From Bifidobacterium sp. ESL0790 (GTDB taxonomy: Bacteria; Actinomycetota; Actinomycetes; Actinomycetales; Bifidobacteriaceae), in assembly GCF_029395435.1 (NCBI RefSeq), contig NZ_CP113915.1, positions 496,001 through 560,000 of the forward strand: a DNA stretch of 64,000 nt, written 5' to 3'. The notes under the pieces are model-generated. The model saw nothing but the letters and a program-made list of their open reading frames with translations, was not told the origin of the DNA and ran no database searches. Below, piece by piece: positions 57,176 through 64,000 of the stretch (its first letter is position 1; each line of letters starts with the position of its first letter). Made by a program: the position numbers and the translations under genes.

Positions 57176-57949
57176 CTAACCGCGCGCCTTTTGCAGATTC
57201 TCGAGCTCGGTGCGGGCTTTGTGCAGTTTCGCGTAGATCTCGTTGCGCTTGGCCGGGGTCTTGGCGCGCTGATGGTCGCCTTCCAGCTTCTCGATCTGTG
57301 CGCTGAGTTGGGCGGCCCGAGCTTGCGTCGCGATTCTCTCGTCGAGGTTCTCGCCGTCCTCGTCGCCAAGAATCACCTGTGCGCTCAGGCTTTGCCACAC
57401 CTCGTCGAGGCTGGAACCATTGACCGTGAGCCGTGCGCTCGCCGTCGGCATCCACGGGCTGGTGAACGTGGTGGCCTGCGCCTGTTCCTGACGGCCGGCT
57501 TTGGCGGGAGCCGCGTGCTGGAGCGCGAAGAGGCATTGCTGGCCTTCGACTCCCGAACCCGCGGTCGGGTTTGCGCTCGCATCGGTCTTCGCGGCGCCCT
57601 TCCCGTCCCCGTCGCGTACGCACACGAACAGAATATTGGACGCCGAGCGAAGCCTGGCGATATGCTCCATGACCTCCACCGGCGCTTCGGCGCACAGCTG
57701 GCGCAGCCCGATGACCAGGATCTCGCGGACCTTCGCCCCGGCCTCCACATGGATCGTCTCGGGCCGCAGCAGGGCCAGCATCGTGATGCTTTCGATGTCG
57801 TTGATGAACCGCTGCTTGAGCCTGGAGGAGACGGCGCCCCTCGCGTAGAACATCTGCTTGGGCAACGTGCCTTTCGCCTCCGCGATCGCGCAGGAGGCGG
57901 GCAGCCCCAATCCGGGCGCGGACACGGAACCGCAATGTGCAACAGTCAT
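57176..57949 (-). CDS. DUF4391 domain protein
   Basis: Protein of 257 residues with the DUF4391 pattern: LGLPASCAIAEAKGTLPKQM at the start, FINDIESITMLALLRPETI, VEVMEHIARLRSASNILFVC, then a C-terminal coiled coil (LSAQIEKLEGDHQRAKTPAK). This family usually sits beside a SNF2-type helicase and a methyltransferase in restriction or BREX-like islands. None is adjacent here, though a possible helicase remnant lies at 49.1 kb. AAGGAGG is 7 nt before ATG 57949. Role unknown. Confidence 0.72.
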   Translation of the reverse strand: MTVAHCGSVSAPGLGLPASCAIAEAKGTLPKQMFYARGAVSSRLKQRFINDIESITMLALLRPETIHVEAGAKVREILVIGLRQLCAEAPVEVMEHIARLRSASNILFVCVRDGDGKGAAKTDASANPTAGSGVEGQQCLFALQHAAPAKAGRQEQAQATTFTSPWMPTASARLTVNGSSLDEVWQSLSAQVILGDEDGENLDERIATQARAAQLSAQIEKLEGDHQRAKTPAKRNEIYAKLHKARTELENLQKARG

Positions 57950-58066
57950 CGTCGACCCTCCTTCGATCCGGCGGCAAAGCGACCGGTTCGTCAATCGGAT
58001 ATTCCAGATATTGCGCCCAGTCTAGCGGAAGCGTCTGGATTGTTCCGGTTCTTGTCCATCACCGCT

Positions 58067-58110
58067 CGATTGCCGCTCGATTGCCGTTCGATTGCCGTTC
58101 GATTGCCGCC
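58067..58110. repeat. Four 11-bp tandem repeats
   Basis: Unit CGATTGCCGYT repeated four times without gaps, in the promoter-side gap of the DUF4391 gene and 37 bp beyond the end of the AraC gene. Confidence 0.8.
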
Positions 58111-58146
58111 CACCACCTCTCCATCGCCGCTCCATCGCGGCGCGCG

Positions 58147-59064
58147 CTATGCCGAATGCTCGCGTTCCTTCTTGTCCGGTTCTCCGGAATCGTCTGATTG
58201 CCTTCGTCCGAGCTGACGCAGCTCCTTGGGTGTGAAGTCGTAGCGCCGTTGGAAGGCATAGTTCAGGCTCGCCTTGTTCGGGAACCCCGAGGAATCGGAT
58301 ATGTCCGCGAGGGGGATGGTGGAGGTGAGGACCTTGGCATAGGCGTCCTGCAGGCGCAGTTCCGTGAGGTATTCCTTGAAGCTGTTCCCCGTCGCCTTCT
58401 TGAACAGACGGCTGAAGTGCTCGCGGCTGTAGCCGAACTGCTCGGCCACGAAATTCTCGTTGAGTGGCTCGGTGTAGTGGGCGTTGAGGTAGCCGATGAT
58501 CGCCTGGATGATATTGCGTCCGCGGCGGATCTCCTCGGGCCGGCGGACGTCGTAGGCGAAGTTCCGGTAGAGCAGCGCCAGCATTTCGTAGAGTGCGGCG
58601 TTGAGCAGAAAACCGCTGTCGTGCTTTTTCGATGTGGCTTGCTCCGTCACGGTCGTGATCAGCTCGTTGAGCCTCTCCCTGTCGTCGTCGCTGGCTTTGG
58701 GCGCGTCGATATCGAAGAGATACCTGTCGGCGAACGGATAGAGCCGGTTGACGATATCGGCGTTGAAGGTGATCGATATGCCTTTGTACGGGTCCCTGAT
58801 CACGGCTCCATGAATGTCGTAGGGGCTGATCAGCAAGGTCTCGCCGGCCCTCACGGTGTGCTTTTTGGCTCCCACCGTGAACAGCAGGTTGCCGCTGATG
58901 GCGTGGGCTATCTCCATGCCGCGGTGCCAGTGGGTGGGCACCTCTCGATGGCTGTTGTTGTGGACGATGACCAGTGCCGGATATTCCTCCGGATAGACCT
59001 TTTCCTCGAGATAATCCGATGTGATGATCTTATGGGCGCGGGGCGTATCTTGGCGTGCATCCAT
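58147..59064 (-). CDS. AraC family transcriptional regulator
   Basis: Regulator of 305 residues. The N-terminal cupin sensor holds the HWHRGMEIAHAISG motif expected for sugar binding. The C-terminal double helix-turn-helix reads NENFVAEQFGYSREHFSRLF and PLADISDSSGFPNKASLNYA followed by RYDFTPKELR. GAGGAG precedes the ATG. It diverges from the sugar porter-esterase operon with CGTCA direct repeats in between, so it most likely controls that operon in response to a sugar. Confidence 0.92.
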   Translation of the reverse strand: MDARQDTPRAHKIITSDYLEEKVYPEEYPALVIVHNNSHREVPTHWHRGMEIAHAISGNLLFTVGAKKHTVRAGETLLISPYDIHGAVIRDPYKGISITFNADIVNRLYPFADRYLFDIDAPKASDDDRERLNELITTVTEQATSKKHDSGFLLNAALYEMLALLYRNFAYDVRRPEEIRRGRNIIQAIIGYLNAHYTEPLNENFVAEQFGYSREHFSRLFKKATGNSFKEYLTELRLQDAYAKVLTSTIPLADISDSSGFPNKASLNYAFQRRYDFTPKELRQLGRRQSDDSGEPDKKEREHSA

Positions 59065-59195
59065 CGATTGCTCCTCTCCTTTTCCATCTCATCATTCTCA
59101 TCATGTTGAACATCGTTTTGCAACGGCAGTGTTTGAAAATCCGAACTCTCTCCAGTTCATCGTATCTCGTAAAATTGCGAGAAATCAGGCAAACA

Positions 59196-59248
59196 CGTCA
59201 AAGGAATAGCAAGTCCGTCACATTTTGCGGTCTTTAACGTCACAATTT
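59196..59248 (+). promoter_or_regulatory. CGTCA direct repeats, candidate AraC-type operator
   Basis: CGTCAAAGGAA (59196), CGTCACATTTT (59216) and CGTCACAATTT (59238), spaced 20 and 22 bp, in the divergent gap between the regulator and the transporter. AraC proteins bind such two-turn direct repeats. Confidence 0.5.
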
Positions 59249-59309
59249 CATCAATTCACGGCAAATCCGCAAATAGAGTGAGAGTGTTCATTGTTGCAAA
59301 GGAGAGAAA

Positions 59310-60755
59310 ATGGACAAAGAGAAAAGTGGGAGTGCCGTGCTCGGCAATGTTCCCGATAAATTACATGCGAGACTTATCATCGTCGTCGCCATGGGTGCCA
59401 TCGGAGGTTTCCTCTTCGGTTATGACACCTCGGTGATGAATGGCGCGGTCGACGCCATCACCGGCAGCAAGGCGGGCTTCGGCCTGAACGCTGGCATGAC
59501 CGGCCTGGCCGTTTCCAGCGCCCTGATCGGCTGCGTGTTCGGCGCATGGTTCGCAGGCCAGCTTTCCGACGCCTTGGGCCGTGTGCACGTTATGGAGATC
59601 GCGGGCATCCTGTTCGTCTTCAGCGCGATTCTGACCGGCACCGCCGCGAATATCGGCATCTTCATCACCTTCCGTATCATCGGCGGCTTGGCGGTGGGCT
59701 TCACCTCCACGGTTGGGCCGGCCTATATTTCCGAGATCTCCCCGGCCTCCAGGCGAGGCTTCCTGACCGGATTCCAGCAGATGGCCATCGCGTTGGGCAT
59801 CGTGGCGTCCCTGGTCGTCAACGACTCCTATATCATCGCCTCCGGCGGCGCCGAACAGGTGATGTGGATGGGCATGCCTTCCTGGCGTTGGATGCTCATG
59901 ACCACCGCCATCCCCGGCCTCATCATGTTCATCGTCAGCTTCGCCCTGCCTGAGTCCCCGCGTTACCTCGTCATGAAGGGCAAGGACGCGCAGGCCAAGA
60001 AGGTCCTCGTCGACGTGGTCGCCGACAAGGATCCCGACAACACGATCTCCGAGATCAAGAAGTCCCTCTCCGGCGAGGCCAAGCCCCGTCTGCGTGACCT
60101 TCGCGGCAAGACCTTCGGCCTGAAGAGCGTGGTCTGGATCGGCATCGGTGTGGCGCTCTTCCAGCAGCTTTCCGGCGCCAACGTCATCCTCTTCTACGAC
60201 TCCAGCCTGTGGGCGACCATCGGCCTGAGCGAGCAGAACTCGATGTTGGTCTCCATCATCCGCGCCGTCCTGGCCGCCGTGGTCACCGTGCTCGGCATGG
60301 TCATCATCGACAAGGTCGGCCGTCGCGCGATGCTCAAGATCGGCTCCATCATCATGGCGGTGCTGCTCGCGGTCGTCGCCATCGGATTCAGCCAGGCCAC
60401 CTTCGACGCGCAGGGCCAGATCAACCTGAGCTTCGGCTGGGCCGTGCTGACCATCGCCGCCGCCAACATCTTCTTCCTGGCCTACTGCGCCACCTGGGGT
60501 GTAGCCATGTGGGTGGTCATCGGCGAGATCTTCCCGAACAACATCCGCGCCCTCGGCGTCGCGCTCGCCAGCGCGGCCAACTGGGTCGGCAACTTCCTGA
60601 TCACCCAGACCTTCCCCATGCTGCGTGGCAGCATCGGCCTGACCTGGACGTTTGTCTTCTACGCCGTCATGGCCCTGCTCGGCTACTGGTTCATCGCCAA
60701 GAAGCTGCCGGAGACCAATGGTGTGGAGCTTGAGAACATGAAGGCGGACATCTGA
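59310..60755 (+). CDS. Sugar porter family MFS transporter
   Basis: Proton-coupled or facilitated sugar transporter of 481 residues with 12 helices. Sugar-porter signatures: GGFLFGYDTSVMNGA in helix 1, DALGRVHVM, the PESPRYLVMKGK motif after helix 6, QQLSGANVILFYDSSLW in helix 7 and DKVGRRAML. The C-terminus ends in PETNGVELENM. Similar proteins carry xylose, arabinose or hexoses. AAGGAG precedes the ATG. The esterase start overlaps its stop codon, so both are one operon under the divergent AraC gene. Confidence 0.92.
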   Translation: MDKEKSGSAVLGNVPDKLHARLIIVVAMGAIGGFLFGYDTSVMNGAVDAITGSKAGFGLNAGMTGLAVSSALIGCVFGAWFAGQLSDALGRVHVMEIAGILFVFSAILTGTAANIGIFITFRIIGGLAVGFTSTVGPAYISEISPASRRGFLTGFQQMAIALGIVASLVVNDSYIIASGGAEQVMWMGMPSWRWMLMTTAIPGLIMFIVSFALPESPRYLVMKGKDAQAKKVLVDVVADKDPDNTISEIKKSLSGEAKPRLRDLRGKTFGLKSVVWIGIGVALFQQLSGANVILFYDSSLWATIGLSEQNSMLVSIIRAVLAAVVTVLGMVIIDKVGRRAMLKIGSIIMAVLLAVVAIGFSQATFDAQGQINLSFGWAVLTIAAANIFFLAYCATWGVAMWVVIGEIFPNNIRALGVALASAANWVGNFLITQTFPMLRGSIGLTWTFVFYAVMALLGYWFIAKKLPETNGVELENMKADI

Positions 60756-61834
60756 TGGAGTCGCCTCACTCCAACGAGGGCAACGCTTTTCTGTTCGAGC
60801 GCAACGACGGATTGACCGCCGAACAGAAAGGCGTCGCCTCGATATGGTCCAATTTCGATGACGACCTGCAGGGTGTCGATCCGGCTGTGTCGGATTATGT
60901 GTTGAGCCGCCGCGTGGCCTATTCGCACAACGATTTGCCGCGTTACGACCTCAAGCATGACGAGCCCGACGACGTGGTCATCTATAAGGACATCCCCTAT
61001 ATCGGTGACGGCAAGCGGGCGCACCTGCTCGACGTCAGTATTCCCAAGGACGCCCTCTACCGCGGATGCCCGATACCCGTCGTGCTCGAGGTCCATGGTG
61101 GCGCGTTCATCTATGGGTTCAAGGAGATCAACCGCAGCCACGCCATCGCGCTCGCCCGCAAGGGCTACGCGGTGGTCAGCCCGAACTACACGCTCTACCC
61201 GGGCGGCGACTTCATCGACGAGATGGAGGACCTTGCCAAGGTCGTCGAATGGGTCCAGGCCGAGGGGGCGCGCTATCTGCTAGATGTCGACCAGATGTTC
61301 GCCACTGGGGATTCCGCCGGCGCCATCGACGTCCTCTATCTGGTGGCCATCGAGCACAACCCGGACTTCGCCAAGCTCATCGGCGTGGCGGGGCACGGGG
61401 CCCGTTTCAAGGCCCTCGGGCTCAAGTCGGCGATGACCAACCTCGACAACGTCTTCGACCGGTCCGCCACCGATACCGGCGGGCTTGTTGACGGGATTCG
61501 CCCGTTCTACGAGCGTCTTCAAACTCGTCTGGACGGCACCGCGTATTCGACGACCAGGGGATTGGTCGCCGGCATGGGCATCCCGCCGGTGTGGATGGCC
61601 ACGAGCACCGACGACTTTCTGGAGTCCAGCAGCCTGGAACTGGGGATGATGCTGCGCGACAACGACGTCGATCACCAACTGATCGACTGCCGTGCGCGAC
61701 GCAACCAGTCCCTGCCGCACAACTTCATGGTCGGCATGCCATGGCTGCCGGAAAGCGTGGAGTGCCTCGACTCGATGGTCTCGTTCTTCGATGAGCATCA
61801 GGCCCCGCGTCGCACGTTGCTTTCCAGCGTGTGA
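60755..61834 (+). CDS. Alpha/beta-hydrolase esterase (HSL-like), operon partner of the sugar porter
   Basis: Carboxylic ester hydrolase of 359 residues without a signal peptide. The oxyanion motif is VHGGAFIYGF, the nucleophile elbow ATGDSAGAID, with a likely catalytic Asp in STDDFLE and His in LPHNFMVG. The ATG shares a base with the transporter stop. Coupling to a sugar porter suggests it removes acetyl or other ester groups from an imported sugar or oligosaccharide; this is inference. A strong terminator follows. Confidence 0.85.
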   Translation: MESPHSNEGNAFLFERNDGLTAEQKGVASIWSNFDDDLQGVDPAVSDYVLSRRVAYSHNDLPRYDLKHDEPDDVVIYKDIPYIGDGKRAHLLDVSIPKDALYRGCPIPVVLEVHGGAFIYGFKEINRSHAIALARKGYAVVSPNYTLYPGGDFIDEMEDLAKVVEWVQAEGARYLLDVDQMFATGDSAGAIDVLYLVAIEHNPDFAKLIGVAGHGARFKALGLKSAMTNLDNVFDRSATDTGGLVDGIRPFYERLQTRLDGTAYSTTRGLVAGMGIPPVWMATSTDDFLESSSLELGMMLRDNDVDHQLIDCRARRNQSLPHNFMVGMPWLPESVECLDSMVSFFDEHQAPRRTLLSSV

Positions 61835-61847
61835 TGTCGCTTTGAGT

Positions 61848-61900
61848 CTCCGGTCCACTTGGATTTCGCCTCGGCGAGGTTCGGTGGGCCGGAGATTTTT
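61848..61900 (+). terminator. Terminator of the sugar porter-esterase operon
   Basis: CTCCGGTCCAC / GTGGGCCGGAG stem (one G-U pair) with inner CCTCGGCGAGG, followed by TTTTT. Confidence 0.85.
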
Positions 61901-62035
61901 CATGCCTATGGAAATATTCCCTATAGCGTTCTCCAAGATGGCCGAATCCGTTTTATCAGTGCGTAAGCGGGTTCCCGTGCACGGCTTGCAAGGCGTGGCG
62001 GGCGGACCATGCGCCAGTGTATAATCCTATATGTT

Positions 62036-62108
62036 GCCCGGGTAGCTCAGGGGATAGAGCACCGCTCTCCTAAAGCGGGTGTCGTCAGTTCGAATCTGAT
62101 TCCGGGCA
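62036..62108 (+). tRNA. tRNA-Arg(CCT)
   Basis: Full cloverleaf: acceptor GCCCGGG / TCCGGGC, D arm with GTAGCTCAGGGGATAGAGC, anticodon stem CCGCT / AGCGG around loop CTCCTAA (anticodon CCT, reads AGG), T arm with GTTCGAATC. CCA is not encoded. Confidence 0.95.
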
Positions 62109-62410
62109 CGAATTCTCCCGCTCCAACCATCACGAGCCGGTTCGCTTTCCATGTTTTGAACGGCGTTTTCTCGGTATGCGGTGTATCACAAAGGCTGCAT
62201 TGACGCTGTGATAACAGGGTTTTGACGCGGGGTATAAGTTTTTCCTGTAACCCGCCTCGGCGGCTTTGTCTCAATTTAATCGTTCTTCATCAAGCCGAAA
62301 CATTGTGGTGGCATATAATCCAAACGTGGTCACACGTATAGGTATATAGATTTCATGAATATATGCATTATATGAGAAAGCACAGTGAAGGATTAACGAA
62401 AGGGAGAACC
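62109..62410. other. Promoter region of the oligopeptide-binding protein gene
   Basis: Gap of 302 bp without an ORF. TATCACA (62184-62190) and TGTGATA (62207-62213) form a spaced inverted repeat, and a TATAAT-like box lies near 62315. The gene starts behind AAAGGGAG. Confidence 0.45.
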
Positions 62411-64000
62411 ATGGCTTTGAGAAAATGGAGCGTACGGATCGTCGCCGCGCTCGCCGCGGGTGCCGCACTGGTGTCGGTCGCCGGCTGCGGAGGCTCAAAT
62501 AACAGCAGCGACCAGAAGAACACGAAGGCCTCGACCGACCAGATGATCAAGGTCGACAACACCGAGCCGCAGAGCCCGCTCGTGCCGTCGAACACCAACG
62601 AGATGGGCGGTGGCAGGGTCATCCGCTATCTCTTCGAGGGCCTGGTGAGCTATGACGCCAAGGGCAAGCAGCACATGGAGGTCGCCAAGTCGATCACCCC
62701 CAACGCCGATGCCAGCCAGTACACCATCAAACTCAACGACGGTTGGAAGTTCACCAACGGCGAGCCCGTCACCGCCTCCTCCTTCGCCGACGCGTGGAGC
62801 TATGACGCCAACGTCAAGAACGCGCAGAAGCAGTCCAGCCGTATGTCAATCATCAAGGGCTACGACGAGCTGCAGGACCCGGGCGTCGCTGCCGACGCCA
62901 AGCTCTCCGGCCTTGAGGTCAAGGATCCGCTGACCCTCGTGGTCAACCTCAACAAGCCGGATTCGGTCTTCCCGATCCAGGTGGCCCACCAGTCCTTCTT
63001 CCCGCTTCCGAGCGCGGCCTACAAGGACATGAAGGCCTTCGGCAAGTCGCCTATCGGCAACGGCCCCTACAAGTTCAAGTCCTGGCAGCCCAACACCGAC
63101 ATCCAGGTCGTCAAGAACACTGACTACAAGGGCAGCCGCAAGGTGGCCAACGGCGGCATCGACTTCCGCGTCTACACCAGCGAGGACGCCGCCTACTCCG
63201 ACCTGCAGTCCGGCAACCTCGACGTGATGGTCGAGGTGCCACAGTCGGCCCTGAAGACCTTCCGCAACGATTCCTCCGTCAAGGCCTTCGTGCAGCCCGG
63301 CTCCTCCTACCAGGGCTTCGTGATTCCCGAGAACCTGCCGCACTTCGCGCCCGGCAAGGAAGGCAACCTGCGTCGCCAGGCGATCTCGATGTCGATCAAC
63401 CGCAAGGAGATCGTCAGCAAGATCTATTACAACACCAAGACCCCGGCGACCGATTTCACCTCGCCGCTGGTGCCTGAGCACTCCACCAAGCTCGAGAACT
63501 CCGGCAACCTGAAGTACAACCCCAAGAAGGCCAAGGAACTCTGGAAGCAGGCCGACGCCATCTCCAAGTTCAGTGGCACCTTCAAGATCGCCTACAACGC
63601 CGACGCGAACCACAAGGCATGGGTCGAAGCGGTGAGCAACAGCTTGAAGAACACGCTGGGCATCGACGCCTCGGGCGACGCCTACCCGACCTTCAGCGAC
63701 ATCCGCAACCAGGTGACCAACCGTTCGATCAAGACGGCGTTCCGCTCCGGCTGGATGCTCGATTACCCGACGGCCGAGGATTACCTGACCCCGCTCTACG
63801 CCTCCTCTTCGGCGGACGGCAAGGGCTCCAACGATGGCGACTACAAGAATCCGGCGTTCGACAAGGCTCTGGCCCAGGCGCTCGCGCAGACCGACGTCTC
63901 CAAGCGCACCGCCGACTTCCGCAGCGCCCAGGACATCCTGCTTGAGGATCTGCCCGCCATCCCGCTGTGGAATGAGGATGTGGCCGCCGCCGCTTCCACC
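62411..64000 (+). CDS. ABC transporter oligopeptide-binding lipoprotein, 3' end beyond the window
   Basis: Solute-binding protein family 5 (OppA/DppA type). A lipoprotein signal (MALRKWSVRIVAALAAG, lipobox VAGC at about residue 26) anchors it outside the membrane. The family pattern is clear: VIRYLFEGLVSYD, LNDGWKFTNGEPVTASSFAD, SPIGNGPYKF, LRRQAISMSINRKEI and AFRSGWMLDYPTAEDYL. The open frame of 530 codons continues past 64000, so the C-terminus is missing. AAAGGGAG precedes ATG 62411. Permease and ATPase genes would be expected downstream. Confidence 0.93.
   Translation, partial: MALRKWSVRIVAALAAGAALVSVAGCGGSNNSSDQKNTKASTDQMIKVDNTEPQSPLVPSNTNEMGGGRVIRYLFEGLVSYDAKGKQHMEVAKSITPNADASQYTIKLNDGWKFTNGEPVTASSFADAWSYDANVKNAQKQSSRMSIIKGYDELQDPGVAADAKLSGLEVKDPLTLVVNLNKPDSVFPIQVAHQSFFPLPSAAYKDMKAFGKSPIGNGPYKFKSWQPNTDIQVVKNTDYKGSRKVANGGIDFRVYTSEDAAYSDLQSGNLDVMVEVPQSALKTFRNDSSVKAFVQPGSSYQGFVIPENLPHFAPGKEGNLRRQAISMSINRKEIVSKIYYNTKTPATDFTSPLVPEHSTKLENSGNLKYNPKKAKELWKQADAISKFSGTFKIAYNADANHKAWVEAVSNSLKNTLGIDASGDAYPTFSDIRNQVTNRSIKTAFRSGWMLDYPTAEDYLTPLYASSSADGKGSNDGDYKNPAFDKALAQALAQTDVSKRTADFRSAQDILLEDLPAIPLWNEDVAAAAST

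Noticed and set aside
62036..62108. tRNA-Arg as an integration site of a genomic island
   Set aside because: No integrase gene and no repeat of the tRNA 3' end is seen in the window on either side.

Overview
The window looks like the chromosome of a high-GC Gram-positive bacterium, most probably a Bifidobacterium or close relative. This is inferred from GC-rich third codon positions, an AdnAB-type helicase-nuclease pair, a glmM-def pair, a transmembrane PknB-type kinase, RNase J beside dapA, LPXTG-type surface proteins and perfect DnaA boxes of the form TTATCCACA. No 16S rRNA or other definitive marker is present, so the genus is not proven.

Layout. 0-9.3 kb: a transmembrane Ser/Thr kinase, a zinc dehydrogenase, a GNAT acetyltransferase followed by an MFS transporter, and a MerR regulator facing a carboxylesterase-MFS operon. 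9.6-18.4 kb: two very large overlapping helicase-nuclease genes (adnA/adnB-like). 18.7-21.2 kb: a second GNAT-MFS pair paralogous to the first. 21.4-27.7 kb: lysine/peptidoglycan genes dapB and dapA with two tandem membrane acyltransferases between them, then RNase J. 28-36.6 kb: an accessory surface region with a PAP2 phosphatase, two sortase-anchored BspA-like proteins, a 50-residue membrane miniprotein with a relic copy, a toxin-antitoxin-like pair, and a structured element present twice plus one relic. 37-47 kb: housekeeping and metabolic genes (pepN, glmM, def, an orphan response regulator, aldehyde dehydrogenase, HicAB, alcohol dehydrogenase). 47.4-58 kb: a defence-like island with a DUF4143 ATPase, a solitary HicB-like antitoxin, a gene fragment, a C5 DNA methyltransferase, two Sau3AI/MutH-type endonucleases, a solitary CopG/BrnA-like antitoxin, a sugar-type oxidoreductase, an unusual Vsr endonuclease and a DUF4391 protein. 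58-64 kb: AraC regulator, sugar porter and esterase, then tRNA-Arg(CCT) and the start of an oligopeptide-binding lipoprotein that runs off the window.

Most notable: (1) the larger BspA-like gene has a good start codon and signal-like sequence out of frame with its body, and the two frames meet at a run of ten C residues, which is the layout of a phase-variable gene written here in the OFF state; (2) a roughly 160-170 nt element with conserved sequence and partly covarying stems occurs downstream of both BspA-like genes, and I cannot match it to a known RNA; (3) one methyltransferase sits with two diverged Sau3AI-like nucleases that face each other across large hairpins, with a near-perfect LexA-type box in the methyltransferase promoter region and a Vsr enzyme carrying a histone-like tail 5 kb away.

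All calls rest on reading the sequence and on knowledge of protein families. No database search or structure prediction was run.
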